NCBI RefSeq assembly: GCF_004342985.1
Contig: NZ_SMBO01000004.1
Span: 248,001 to 312,000, forward strand
Direction of reading: 5' to 3'
From: Novosphingobium sp. PhB57
GTDB taxonomy: Bacteria > Pseudomonadota > Alphaproteobacteria > Sphingomonadales > Sphingomonadaceae
DNA length: 64,000 bases
Shown here piece by piece: positions 26,451 to 36,160 of this stretch. A program made the position numbers and the translations under genes. The notes beneath the pieces were generated by a model. That model had not been told where the DNA came from. It ran no database searches and was given only the letters and a program-made list of their open reading frames with translations. Position 1 is the first letter of the stretch; every line of letters starts with the position of its first letter.

Positions 26451-27010
26451 CAGGCCCCCGCCGACCCTTGGCCCGCCGCCTCGTTGTAGACGGGATCGAC
26501 CTGCTCGGGCTTGGCCTCGTCCAGCGGTACACCGTCATGGAGGTAAGCGGGCGCTTCGATCAGAATGAAGGCGATGCGGCAGACTTCTGCGGTGGTGTTG
26601 CGCCACAGGTGGTTGGTGCCCCGCTGGACGATGATCCCGCCTTCGCGCACCGTCTTCTTGCGGCCGTCTTCCAGTTCCAGTTCGATCTCGCCCTTCAGCA
26701 CGATGCCGTAGTCGATCGAGTTGGTGCGGTGCATCGGGCTCTGCTTGCCCGGCAGCATGTCCACCACGCGGATCACCGAGCCGCCTTCCAGCGTGGTGCC
26801 GGTGGGGCGTTCGCGACCCTCGGTCTCGTCATTGTTGTCGGCGGGGACGGTGGCGGTGGTCCAGATCGTCAGGAACGAGGCATCGCCAGAGGGCACCATC
26901 CTGGTCGGCGTCACGTCTTCGGAGCGGAACACGGCCCGGCCATTCTCGTCATGCCCGGTGACGACGCGCTGGACCGGCGGCAGGCCGGAATCGGAGAGAA
27001 CCTCGCTCAT
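26450..27010 (-). CDS. Cupin-domain protein
   Basis: A 186-aa protein with a single cupin barrel at about residues 80-165. Metal-site-type histidines lie in SPMHRTNSIDYGIVLKGEIELEL, and the second cupin motif region is REGGIIVQRGTNHLWRN. Proteins of this type are found in aromatic catabolic clusters, some as dioxygenases or isomerases and others without known activity. It overlaps the FAH gene by 4 bases (ATGA) and the SDR gene downstream, a tightly coupled operon. Activity not assigned. Confidence 0.88.
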   Translation of the reverse strand: MSEVLSDSGLPPVQRVVTGHDENGRAVFRSEDVTPTRMVPSGDASFLTIWTTATVPADNNDETEGRERPTGTTLEGGSVIRVVDMLPGKQSPMHRTNSIDYGIVLKGEIELELEDGRKKTVREGGIIVQRGTNHLWRNTTAEVCRIAFILIEAPAYLHDGVPLDEAKPEQVDPVYNEAAGQGSAGA

Positions 27011-27951
27011 GCCTTCACAACCTTCTGTTCGATCACGCCGAACGGCGCGCGGCCGTCGGCAAGGGTTCCCTGCATGCGCACGCTGTCGCCAAAGCGCATG
27101 AATTCGGTCTTCGGCTCACCGAAATCGACCAGTTCGATCCCGCGCCGCTCGGCTATGCAGGAGGAGCCGATCTCGCGGTAATTCTCGTTGGAGACGGTAC
27201 CGGATCCGATCACCGTGCCCGCCACCAGATCGCGCGTGGCGCAGGCATGGGCGACAAGCTCATGAAAGCCATGGCCCATCGGCTCGCCATTGGCGGCGCC
27301 GAAACGCTTGCCGTTCCAGTCCACCAGCAGGTCCATGCAGACGCGGCCGCCGCGCCACTGGTCGCCCAGTTCCTCCGGCGTCACCGCGAAGGGCGCCATC
27401 GAGCACGGCGGCTTGGCCTGGACCCAGCCGAAGCCCGTCTTCATCTCCGGTCCGGCCAGCTTCCGCAGCGACCAGTCGTTGATCTGCACGATCAGGCGAA
27501 TGTGCTTCAGGCAGTCGTCAGCCGAGGTACCCATCGGCACGGCATCGACGATCACGCCGAACTCGCCCTCGAAATCGATGCCGTTATCTTCGGTGAGGTA
27601 GCGCACGTCCTCGGCAGGACCGTAGAACTTGTCCGAAGTCCCCTGATACATCAGCGGCTTGCCGGTCTTCACCGGCACCACGCCCAGCGCCTTGTCCATC
27701 AGTTCCCCGTGGCAGGCGAAAGCCGAACCATCGAGCCACTGCCACGCACGCGGCAGCGGCGCGCGCAGTAGCGCAGCGTCGAGCGCCTCGGGAAACGCCG
27801 AAATCTCGGCCAGCACGGGCGAGACGAAAGTCCAGCTTTCCATCGCCTGTTGCAGCGTATCCACTGGCGCGGGCGCATAACGATCGCCTTCGGGCGAAAC
27901 GACGACGAGGCGCCCGTCCGGGGTGCCGTCATCGAGAGTGGCTAGACGCAT
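27007..27951 (-). CDS. Fumarylacetoacetate hydrolase family protein
   Basis: A 314-aa FAH-fold enzyme. Metal-ligand regions are [13 protein letters not shown] (the E-x-E pair) and [16 protein letters not shown] [30 protein letters not shown] is the family's substrate/metal loop, and the C-terminus carries RFGDSVRMQ. The family cleaves C-C bonds of acylpyruvates or hydrates 2-oxoacids late in aromatic ring degradation. First gene of the operon running to 23730. CAAGGAG precedes the ATG. Its promoter region faces that of the HisD-like gene and contains the block shared with 43.5 kb. Confidence 0.9.
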   Translation of the reverse strand: MRLATLDDGTPDGRLVVVSPEGDRYAPAPVDTLQQAMESWTFVSPVLAEISAFPEALDAALLRAPLPRAWQWLDGSAFACHGELMDKALGVVPVKTGKPLMYQGTSDKFYGPAEDVRYLTEDNGIDFEGEFGVIVDAVPMGTSADDCLKHIRLIVQINDWSLRKLAGPEMKTGFGWVQAKPPCSMAPFAVTPEELGDQWRGGRVCMDLLVDWNGKRFGAANGEPMGHGFHELVAHACATRDLVAGTVIGSGTVSNENYREIGSSCIAERRGIELVDFGEPKTEFMRFGDSVRMQGTLADGRAPFGVIEQKVVKA

Positions 27952-27980
27952 TGCTCCTTGTTCTCCCAAAGAATGCTTAG

Positions 27981-28055
27981 TCCTTGGGAACCGGGCTAGC
28001 GAAGCCCCTGTGCGGCAACAACGGCATAGGATCGATAGCAAGGCATCGATAACAT
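27981..28055. promoter_or_regulatory. Shared regulatory block, copy A (FAH/HisD-like divergon)
   Basis: GGGCTAGCGAAGCC at 27993-28006 is followed, 38 bases from its first G, by ATCGAT (28031), then N4 and AGGCATC. A second ATCGATA follows at 28045. The same elements with the same spacing occur at 43455-43509. Upstream TCCTTGG is also partly shared. The GAT-N8-ATC core is LysR-like, and its placement fits activation of the minus-strand FAH operon. Confidence 0.65.
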
Positions 28056-28126
28056 GCGATGGTCCCCGCTCGCTCCCCGGCGCTAGGTCCGATGAAAGTC
28101 ACGTCACACCGGATCGGGAGAATATC

Positions 28127-29458
28127 ATGGCCATCTGGCTGAAGCGCGGCGCCACTGCCGAGGCAAAGGCAGACGCAGACCGCAAGGTCCGCGACATCGT
28201 CGAGGCGGCGCTCGCCGATATCGAGAAGCGCGGCGACGAAGCGGTGCGCGACATGTCGATCAAGTTCGACGGCTGGGACCGCGACGACTATCGCCTCAGC
28301 CAGGCCGAAATCGACGCCTGCGTCGACAGTCTGACCCCGCAGGAACGCAAGGACATCGAGTTCGCGCAGGCACAGGTGAAGAACTTCGCGCAGATCCAGC
28401 GCGATTCGATGAAGGATGTCGAAGTCGAGACGCTGCCCGGCGTGGTGCTGGGCCACAAGAACATCCCGCTGGGTTCGGCCGGCTGCTACGTGCCCGGCGG
28501 CAAGTATCCGCTGCTCGCTTCCGCCCACATGTCGGTGATTACCGCCAAGGTCGCGGGCGTGAAGCGCGTCATCACCTGCGCTCCGCCGTTCCAGGGCCAG
28601 CCGGCACGCGCCATCGTCGCCGCCCAGGCCATGGCCGGGGCCGACGCGATCTATGCGCTGGGCGGTATTCAGGCCGTGGGCGCCATGGCGATCGGCACGC
28701 AGAGCATCGATCCGGTCGATATCCTGGTCGGCCCCGGCAATGCTTTCGTCGCCGAGGCCAAGCGCCAGCTTTTCGGCCGCGTCGGCATCGACCTCTTCGC
28801 CGGACCGACCGAAACCCTCATCATTGCCGACGAGATCGGCTGCGATCCTGAAATCGCCGCCACCGATATTCTTGGCCAAGTAGAGCACGGTCCGGACAGC
28901 CCCGGCGTGCTGCTAACCAATTCCGAGAAGTTCGCCCGCGCGACCATGGCCGAGATCGACCGCCTGCTCCAGCTCCTCCCCACCGCCGACCATGCCCGCA
29001 AGGCGTGGGAGACGTTCGGCGAAGTGATCGTGGCCGACAGCTACGAGGAAATGGTCAAGGTCGCCGACGAGATCGCCAGCGAGCACGTGCAGGTGATGAC
29101 CGCCGATCCGGACTACTTCCTGAACAACATGACCAACTACGGCGCGCTGTTCCTGGGCAACCGCACCAATGTCAGCTTCGGCGACAAGGTGATCGGCACC
29201 AACCACACGCTGCCCACGAAGAAGTCCGCGCGCTACACGGGCGGCCTGTGGGTCGGAAAGTTCCTGAAGACCTGCACCTACCAGCGCGTCACCACCGACG
29301 AGGCGTCCGCGCTGATCGGCGAATACTGCTCGCGCCTCTGTGCGCTGGAAGGCTTCGCGGGGCATGGCGAACAGGCCAACATCCGCGTGCGCCGCTTCGG
29401 CGGCCGCAACGTGCCCTATGCCGGGCAGGCCGAGCCGACGCCCGAAACGGCGGCCTGA
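28127..29458 (+). CDS. Histidinol dehydrogenase-like enzyme in a catabolic operon
   Basis: A 443-aa member of the HisD superfamily. The zinc and catalytic residues of HisD are conserved: Gln and His in [11 protein letters not shown], the Glu-His pair in IASEHVQVM, Asp in [14 protein letters not shown] and His in EGFAGHGEQ. No other histidine-biosynthesis gene is nearby. It leads an operon of catabolic genes and is divergent from the FAH operon. HisD paralogues such as HpsN oxidise sulfonated diols to acids. An NAD-dependent, zinc-dependent alcohol-to-acid oxidation of a pathway intermediate is therefore more likely than histidinol oxidation. The start at ATG 28127 has GGGAGAA upstream. Confidence 0.9.
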   Translation: MAIWLKRGATAEAKADADRKVRDIVEAALADIEKRGDEAVRDMSIKFDGWDRDDYRLSQAEIDACVDSLTPQERKDIEFAQAQVKNFAQIQRDSMKDVEVETLPGVVLGHKNIPLGSAGCYVPGGKYPLLASAHMSVITAKVAGVKRVITCAPPFQGQPARAIVAAQAMAGADAIYALGGIQAVGAMAIGTQSIDPVDILVGPGNAFVAEAKRQLFGRVGIDLFAGPTETLIIADEIGCDPEIAATDILGQVEHGPDSPGVLLTNSEKFARATMAEIDRLLQLLPTADHARKAWETFGEVIVADSYEEMVKVADEIASEHVQVMTADPDYFLNNMTNYGALFLGNRTNVSFGDKVIGTNHTLPTKKSARYTGGLWVGKFLKTCTYQRVTTDEASALIGEYCSRLCALEGFAGHGEQANIRVRRFGGRNVPYAGQAEPTPETAA

Positions 29459-29460
29459 CC

Positions 29461-30216
29461 GTGAGCCTGCCGAAGACGCCGAGCCTGCGCCTTGACGGGC
29501 GACGGGCTGTGGTGACCGGAGCGGGCCGAGGCATCGGCCTCGGCGCCGCCGCTGCGCTGGCCGGGGCGGGTGCCGAAGTCACGCTCGTCGCCCGCACCTC
29601 GGCCGAGATCGAGGACGCTGCCGCCGAAATCGGCAATGGCGCGGAGGCCGCGACGCTCGACGTTTCGGACCTTGCCGCCGTCGCCGCGTTCTTCGCAGAC
29701 CGCGCGCCGTTCCACGTCCTCGTCAACAACGCCGGCACCAACCGGCCCAAGCCGATATGGGAAGTGAGCGAGAACGATTACGACGCCGTGCTCGATCTCA
29801 ATCTCAAGTCCGCCTTCTTCGTGGCGCAGGCCTGCGTGAAGCGGATGATCGCCACGAAAACCCAAGGCAGCCTGATCCACATGGGCAGCCAGATGGGCCA
29901 TGTCGGCGGCCCGAACCGCTCGCTCTACTGCGCCAGCAAATGGGCACTGGAGGGCATGAACAAGGCCATGGCGCTGGACCTTGCCCCCCACGGCATCCGC
30001 TCCAACACCATCGCCCCGACGTTCATCGAAACGCCGCTGACCAAGCCGTTTTTCGAAGACGAAGCGTTCAAGGCCAGCGTCCTTTCCAAGATCAAGCTGG
30101 GCCGCATCGGCCAGGTGGAGGATCTGATGGGCGCGGTGCTGTTCCTCGCCTCCGAAGCTTCCGCGCTCATGACCGGCACCAGCCTTGTCGTCGATGGCGG
30201 CTGGACTGCCGAATAA
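29461..30216 (+). CDS. Short-chain dehydrogenase/reductase (GTG start)
   Basis: A 251-aa SDR with TGAGRGIGLGAA, VNNAGTNRPKP, catalytic Ser in IHMGSQMGHVGG and intact YCASK (followed by WALEGMNKAMALDLAP). C-terminal GTSLVVDGGWTAE. The GTG at 29461 is two bases after the HisD-like stop, so the two are translationally coupled. Only minor alternatives exist for the start. It probably acts on a hydroxylated intermediate in the same pathway. Confidence 0.9.
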   Translation: MSLPKTPSLRLDGRRAVVTGAGRGIGLGAAAALAGAGAEVTLVARTSAEIEDAAAEIGNGAEAATLDVSDLAAVAAFFADRAPFHVLVNNAGTNRPKPIWEVSENDYDAVLDLNLKSAFFVAQACVKRMIATKTQGSLIHMGSQMGHVGGPNRSLYCASKWALEGMNKAMALDLAPHGIRSNTIAPTFIETPLTKPFFEDEAFKASVLSKIKLGRIGQVEDLMGAVLFLASEASALMTGTSLVVDGGWTAE

Positions 30217-30241
30217 TCATCTGAAAATCGCAGGATAGATC

Positions 30242-31393
30242 ATGTTCGAACCGTTTCCCGGAAACTACGTCTGGAACCTCGCCACCAATCTCGCGCTCGC
30301 CTGCGGCGGCAACTATGGCGAGATCGACGAGGCCAACCGCCCGATCATGGAAGCGAGCAAGGCCGGCGCCGATGCCGGCTCCGCGCAGATGTTCGATAGC
30401 TGGATCGCCGTCGCCGATCAGGTCTGCGCCAATGCCGAGGCCGATGAGGCGGCAGGCTATCTGCTCTCCGCCGGCACCAAATACTTGCGCGCCTCGGGCT
30501 ACTACCTCGCTGCCGAGCGCATGCAGAGCCGCGACTATGCCCCGCGCTGGGCGGCTTACGACAAGGGGCTGGAACTCTTCCACAAGGGCGCCAGGCTACG
30601 CGGACTGCACATCGACAAGGTGGAAATCCCCTACGAGGACGGCGCCTATACCGGCATCTTCGTCCACGACGGCTCCGGCACGCCGCGCCCCACGCTGGTT
30701 TCGGTCAACGGGCTCGATTCGATGAAGGAGCAGGTCTGCATGGCGGGCCACGGCCAGTCGAATCTCGAGCGGGGCATGAACACCCTGTTCGTGGACCAGC
30801 CCGGCACCGGCGAGGCGATCCGCAAGCGCGGGCTTCCGGCCGTGTTCGACGGCGAACGCTGGGGCACACCCGCGCTCGAATACCTGCTGACGCGCGACGA
30901 CGTGATCCATGACCGGATCGGCATTTTCGGCCTCTCCTTCGGCGGCTACCATGCCCCGCGCATCGCCGCCAACGAGCCGCGCTATGCGCTTTGCGCGGTG
31001 ATGGGCGCCAATCATGTCTGGGGCCGTCGCCAGCGCGAACGCGTCGCCAACGAGGGCGAAAACCCGGTGCCGCACTACTGGGATCACGTCATGTGGGTGT
31101 TCGGCATCGAGGATCGCGACGCGTTCCTTGAATATGCCGACCAGATCACGCTGGACGGGCAGGTCGAGAAAATCCGCGTCCCCTTCCTCATCACTCATGG
31201 CGAGAACGACCGCCAGATCCCCGCGTTCAACGCCCAGCTCAGCTACGATCAGGCCGTGAACAGCCCCAAGCGCACCCTCCGCGTCTTCACGAAGAAAGAT
31301 TTCGAGGTAGAGCACTGCGGCGCCGACAACGGCACCGGCATGCGCGACTACATTGCCGACTGGTGCGCGGAAACTTTCGCGGAAATGGGCTGA
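30242..31393 (+). CDS. Alpha/beta hydrolase, 2,6-dihydroxypseudooxynicotine hydrolase-like
   Basis: A 383-aa enzyme with an N-terminal helical domain (about residues 1-125) and a C-terminal alpha/beta-hydrolase domain. The catalytic triad is Ser232 in FGLSFGGYH, Asp323 in HGENDRQIP and His358 in VEHCGADN. The architecture matches 2,6-dihydroxypseudooxynicotine hydrolase (DHPON hydrolase, a C-C bond hydrolase) and FrsA-like proteins. Cleavage of a C-C bond next to a carbonyl on an aromatic or dienone-like substrate is plausible. Third gene of the plus-strand operon. The 25-base gap to the SDR carries a ribosome-binding site. Confidence 0.88.
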   Translation: MFEPFPGNYVWNLATNLALACGGNYGEIDEANRPIMEASKAGADAGSAQMFDSWIAVADQVCANAEADEAAGYLLSAGTKYLRASGYYLAAERMQSRDYAPRWAAYDKGLELFHKGARLRGLHIDKVEIPYEDGAYTGIFVHDGSGTPRPTLVSVNGLDSMKEQVCMAGHGQSNLERGMNTLFVDQPGTGEAIRKRGLPAVFDGERWGTPALEYLLTRDDVIHDRIGIFGLSFGGYHAPRIAANEPRYALCAVMGANHVWGRRQRERVANEGENPVPHYWDHVMWVFGIEDRDAFLEYADQITLDGQVEKIRVPFLITHGENDRQIPAFNAQLSYDQAVNSPKRTLRVFTKKDFEVEHCGADNGTGMRDYIADWCAETFAEMG

Positions 31394-31398
31394 TCCGG

Positions 31399-31806
31399 AT
31401 GGCTGAATTCACGTTCCACCACGGGGGTGTCTCTGTCCCCAGCCTTGACGAAGCGATCGACTGGTACGGCCGCGTGCTGGGCTTCGAGGTCGAGAAGACA
31501 TTCTATATCGAGGCCGCAAAGTCCCGCACCGCGATGGTCCGCAAGGGTCCGCTGCGGTTCGAGATCTTCGAGGTGGAAGGCGCCGCCGCTCTCCCCGAAG
31601 ACCGCCGCTTCCCGCCGCGCGACCTCAAGACGCACGGCAACAAGCACGTCGCCTTCCGGGTGGAAGACCTCGAAGCATTCCTGACGGAGATGGAAGATAA
31701 GCAGGCCGACATCGCCTTCGTCGTGCGCGAAGCTTTCGGCAAGGGTTGCTTCATCCGCGACTGTGCGGGCAATCTGATCGAATTCGTCGAGGAGCCGAAC
31801 CTGTGA
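31399..31806 (+). CDS. VOC (glyoxalase/bleomycin-resistance) family protein
   Basis: A 135-aa single vicinal-oxygen-chelate domain. Likely metal ligands are His8 (TFHHGGVSV), Glu55 (RFEIFEVE), His83 (KHVAFRV) and Glu128 (NLIEFVE), the standard His/Glu layout, so it is probably metal-dependent. Isomerase, lyase and dioxygenase activities all occur in this size class. The start at 31399 lies 6 bases after the hydrolase stop. An in-frame GTG-type extension overlaps the previous gene and is rejected. Confidence 0.88.
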   Translation: MAEFTFHHGGVSVPSLDEAIDWYGRVLGFEVEKTFYIEAAKSRTAMVRKGPLRFEIFEVEGAAALPEDRRFPPRDLKTHGNKHVAFRVEDLEAFLTEMEDKQADIAFVVREAFGKGCFIRDCAGNLIEFVEEPNL

Positions 31807-32090
31807 TCCACGAAATAGCCACTCTGACCATCGACCCTGCCCGCGCCGCCGAATTCGAGGCTGCCGTGGCAGAAGCCCGACCGCATTTCGAAGCGGCAAA
31901 GGGGTACGTCTCCTTCGCGCTCCATCGCTCGGTGGAGAACCCCGAACGCTATCACCTCGTCGTCGGCTGGGAGAGTGTGGAGGCCCACATGGTCGACTTT
32001 CGCGAGTCCGAAGGTTTCCAGGCCTGGCGCGCGCTGGCGGGGCCATTTTTCGTGGGCACGCCCTCGGTCGAGCACTTCGCGTTGATTTAA
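31803..32090 (+). CDS. Antibiotic biosynthesis monooxygenase (ABM)-domain protein
   Basis: A 95-aa ferredoxin-like ABM domain: VIHEIATLTIDPARAAEFEAAVAEA at the N-terminus, YHLVVGWESVEAHM in the centre and a C-terminal FFVGTPSVEHFALI. The family includes small cofactor-free monooxygenases and stress dimers. The GTG start overlaps the VOC stop (GTGA), so it is translated with it. A quinone-forming or ring-oxidising step would suit the context but is inference. Confidence 0.85.
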   Translation: MIHEIATLTIDPARAAEFEAAVAEARPHFEAAKGYVSFALHRSVENPERYHLVVGWESVEAHMVDFRESEGFQAWRALAGPFFVGTPSVEHFALI

Positions 32091-32152
32091 CGCGGTTCTG
32101 CCCTCGCACTTCCGCAGGCCGTTCCTACATGGCGTGCGGAGGTCGCCCCCAC

Positions 32153-33154
<1,002 letters not shown>

Positions 33155-33160
33155 GCGCCG

Positions 33161-34231
33161 TCAGAGGGCGTGCTCGTCGTCCTCGGTCAACTCGCTAAGC
33201 TTGCCTTCTACCGGGCGCTTGCCGGGCCTGTCCTTGCGGAACGGTTCGAAGCTGGCGCGGTCGGCGTCGAAAGCCATGTCCCAGGGAATGTTGTCGCCCC
33301 TGAAGATCGGCGGCGCATTGTTCGACCAGAGCAGCGATCCGAACCGGAAGTCCCAGGCCCGCGGCACCCAGTTGTCGTCGAGATAGTCGGTATCGGCGTG
33401 ATACTCGGCCTCGCCCGCCTTGCCGGGCATGTCGCAGTAATAGTAGATCGCGCTGGAAATGCGGTGGCGGGAGATACCGCCCGAGCTGTTCATGCTCTCG
33501 TTCTTCCAGCCCTTTCGCTCCATGATGTTGGCGCCCAGCATCACCTCGTCGATATCGTCCATGCCGAAGGCGATGTGCATGAACTTGAAGTGGTCCGGTG
33601 CGATGGGCAGGTCGCAGTTCACCCAGAAGATCGAGTGATGCTCGTAAGTCCCCCCGGCCCGCGCGAAGATGCCCGATCCCTTCGAATGATCGACGTAGCG
33701 GAAGCCGAAATGGCGTTCGTAGAATTCGAAGCTGCCGACATAGTCGGGCGAGAAGAACACGACATGGTTGATCGTCTTGGGAACCGCCTTGCTGCGCCAG
33801 ATGCGGTGCTGGTTGAAGCGCGGATAGCTGGCCGGCGTGTTGACCGGGCTGGCTTCCGAATGGAACGCGCGCTTGTTCCAGACCCGCAGCGCCAGCGGCT
33901 GGCCGTCCGGGCAGACGGCATGGACGGTGCCGTCGGCATCCCGCGTCACCGGAACTTCCGCCGCCAGGCTCGCCGCGATCGTCTGGAGATTTTCGGCGGT
34001 ATCGACGCCCCAGACGGTCTCCTTGAGACCGTCCCCCGGAAAGGGATCCGGACTCGGCAAGCGGGCATCGCCGTGACGCAGGACGATAACCCGGCTGCCC
34101 GAGGCCAGGCGGAACACCGCTTCGTCCGCGCTGGCGCTTTCCAGCGGCAGGCCAAAATCGGTCCAGAACCGCGTGTGCTCCGCGACGTCCGCGACGCCGA
34201 ACAGGACGCTCTCAACTCCCAGAATGCTCAT
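33161..34231 (-). CDS. Extradiol-type VOC dioxygenase
   Basis: A 356-aa two-domain vicinal-oxygen-chelate protein. The C-terminal domain carries the iron triad His156 (INHVVFFSPD), His219 (FMHIAFGMDD) and Glu276 (EAEYHADTDY), as in type I extradiol dioxygenases. The N-terminal domain (residues 1-120) is the degenerate repeat. It should cleave a catechol-like or related dihydroxy-aromatic ring. Last gene of the minus-strand operon starting at 36969. Ring cleavage here and FAH-type hydrolysis upstream fit one route. The start MSILGVESVLFG at 34231 is chosen over a longer basic N-terminus. Confidence 0.9.
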   Translation of the reverse strand: MSILGVESVLFGVADVAEHTRFWTDFGLPLESASADEAVFRLASGSRVIVLRHGDARLPSPDPFPGDGLKETVWGVDTAENLQTIAASLAAEVPVTRDADGTVHAVCPDGQPLALRVWNKRAFHSEASPVNTPASYPRFNQHRIWRSKAVPKTINHVVFFSPDYVGSFEFYERHFGFRYVDHSKGSGIFARAGGTYEHHSIFWVNCDLPIAPDHFKFMHIAFGMDDIDEVMLGANIMERKGWKNESMNSSGGISRHRISSAIYYYCDMPGKAGEAEYHADTDYLDDNWVPRAWDFRFGSLLWSNNAPPIFRGDNIPWDMAFDADRASFEPFRKDRPGKRPVEGKLSELTEDDEHAL

Positions 34232-34340
34232 GCTTGTTTCTATCCCGGCTGCTTGAGCCTTCCTTATGGAGGCCGCGGGCCGCGCCGAAAAACGCATGGA
34301 ATGGGATCGGTGCTATCGAGCGGGCCGATGCGGCCAGCCT

Positions 34341-34577
34341 TCACCGGCTCCTGCGGAACAGCAGACTGACGATGAACAGGATCGTCCGCGCATCGAGCAG
34401 CTTCAGCGCGGCGCGCGCCTCCTCGGGCGTCACTTTCGCCACCATCGGCATGGCGCCGAAGATCTTGCCGCGAATGACGAGGTTCTCCCCGTCCCGCTCG
34501 ATCCGGCGCACCGCCATCAGTTCCTTGTCCTGCCCATCGAGGATACGCATGACAGGCGCCTTCTTCGCATCGGCCAT
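34341..34577 (-). CDS. Small hypothetical protein, 78 aa
   Basis: MADAKKAPVMRILDGQDKEL..., with a hydrophobic C-terminal stretch (ARTILFIVSLLFRRSR) that could anchor to the membrane. The ATG at 34577 overlaps the TGA of the flavoprotein gene (TGATG), so it is genuinely translated as part of the operon, not a shadow. The family is not recognised. It contains a short beta-rich middle (RRIERDGENLVIRGKIFGAMPMVAKV). It may assist the flavoprotein or the dioxygenase. Confidence 0.75.
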   Translation of the reverse strand: MADAKKAPVMRILDGQDKELMAVRRIERDGENLVIRGKIFGAMPMVAKVTPEEARAALKLLDARTILFIVSLLFRRSR

Positions 34578-36160
34578 CACACCCGCTCCCCGCAGACCTT
34601 GTCGAATTCGATATCGAGGTCGTCCATCATCTGGATCGCCGTCGCCCGGCCTGCGCCGAACACGCCGCCGCCCGGGTGCATGAACGGCCCGACGAGGTAG
34701 AGCCCGTCGATCTGCGGCACCCGGAACGAGCCGAGATCCGGCGTCGGTCGGTGGCCCACCGACTGGTAGAAGAACGGCGCGCAGCCGTGGATATCGCCCT
34801 TCAGGAAGCTGGCCGGGCTGTCCCGCTCGTGATCGAGCGGGGACCGGATCAGGCGGCCGGTGATGTTGTCGTCATCAAGGTTCGCGTAGAACTTGCGGTA
34901 CTGCGCCAGCGCCTTGTCGGCGATCTCTTCCTTGCACTCGTCCCACGATGCCGGTCCGCCGGGCCAGAGGTCGTAGGGGGCGAAGTTCACACCGTAGAAC
35001 ACGCCCGCGCCTTCGGGGGCGCGGCTGGGATCGAAGATGGTGTTGTCCCCGCCCGCGATCAGCCGTTCGGACACTTCGCCGCGCCGCAGCTTGTCGTACT
35101 CCAGCAGCATGTCGCGCATGGTGTAGAAGTCCATCAGCTCGGTCATCATGGCATTGGTTTCATTGCCGACCTTGAGCCGCAGCCGCTCCTTCAGCGTCAG
35201 GTGCGTGAGGTTGATCGAGAAGGTGGACTGGGTGACCCGCTCGGCACGCTCAAGCACCGGCTCAGGCGTTTCGGCCACGAACTTGCGCAGGACATGCGGG
35301 TGGATCGCGCCGATCACGCCGTCCTTCGCCATGAAAGTCTCGCCATCGATCAGTTCGAGGCCCGCTGCTTTCCCGCCCGACACGATCACCCGGCGCACTT
35401 CGGCATTACAGCGCACTTCGCCGCCGAAATGCTCGATCGCGCGGACCAGCGCGTGGGAGAGTTGGCCGGAGCCGCCCTTGGGCATCGAGCAGCCATAGGC
35501 GTGGATGATCCCCGGCATCAGGAAAGCGCCCATGCCGGTACCCAGTTCATCGGGCATCTGCAGGTTCTCGGTGACCATGCGCACGATGTGAAGGCGCAGC
35601 AGGTCGCTTTCGAAATACTGGTTCACCACGTCGAGCGCGGAGCGCTGCATGACGTCGAGCAGGAAGCGCCCTTCGTCCGACTGGTCCATCATCGCCACGA
35701 AAGCGCCCATCGGGAACGGCGGGGCGTAGAGGCCGGACATGAACATCGGCAGCGCTGCCATCGAGGCTGTGGCGAACTTGCGATAAGCCTCTGCATCGCG
35801 GGGCGAGAACATGGCGATTTCCTCGCACGTGCGGTCCAGATCGCGCCAGGATCGCACCATCGTCCCGTCTTCCCAGATCGAGGCATGGGGCAGTTCGGGA
35901 TAGATGTATTCCAGGCCGAACTTGCCCAGCAGGCCCAGTTCGTCCTCGCGCAGCATCGGATTGCCCTGGATCATGATGTGCACGTTGGAGTGCTCGTCAT
36001 GCCAGAAACCGGGCTGGATCAGCTCACGCGTGGAAACGCCGCCGCCGTAGTGCGGCTTTCGTTCCAGCACGATCACCTTCTTGCCCGCCTTGGCCATGTA
36101 GGCGGCGGCGACGAGGCCATTGTGGCCCCCGCCCATGACGACGATGTCGTACTCGCTCAT
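34577..36160 (-). CDS. NAD(P)/FAD-dependent oxidoreductase, phytoene-desaturase-like
   Basis: A 527-aa flavoprotein. The FAD-binding motif is IVVMGGGHNGLVAAAYMAKAG (residues 6-26), followed by VLERKPHYGGGVSTRE and a C-terminal FAD-binding segment LYLVGPFMHPGGGVFGAGRATA. These are the marks of the phytoene desaturase/CrtI-like amine-oxidase superfamily. Members in catabolic clusters perform dehydrogenations of alicyclic or hydroaromatic substrates. No carotenoid genes are present. Second gene of the operon after an SDR whose stop it overlaps. The start at 36160 is supported by GGGAGAAC. Confidence 0.9.
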   Translation of the reverse strand: MSEYDIVVMGGGHNGLVAAAYMAKAGKKVIVLERKPHYGGGVSTRELIQPGFWHDEHSNVHIMIQGNPMLREDELGLLGKFGLEYIYPELPHASIWEDGTMVRSWRDLDRTCEEIAMFSPRDAEAYRKFATASMAALPMFMSGLYAPPFPMGAFVAMMDQSDEGRFLLDVMQRSALDVVNQYFESDLLRLHIVRMVTENLQMPDELGTGMGAFLMPGIIHAYGCSMPKGGSGQLSHALVRAIEHFGGEVRCNAEVRRVIVSGGKAAGLELIDGETFMAKDGVIGAIHPHVLRKFVAETPEPVLERAERVTQSTFSINLTHLTLKERLRLKVGNETNAMMTELMDFYTMRDMLLEYDKLRRGEVSERLIAGGDNTIFDPSRAPEGAGVFYGVNFAPYDLWPGGPASWDECKEEIADKALAQYRKFYANLDDDNITGRLIRSPLDHERDSPASFLKGDIHGCAPFFYQSVGHRPTPDLGSFRVPQIDGLYLVGPFMHPGGGVFGAGRATAIQMMDDLDIEFDKVCGERV

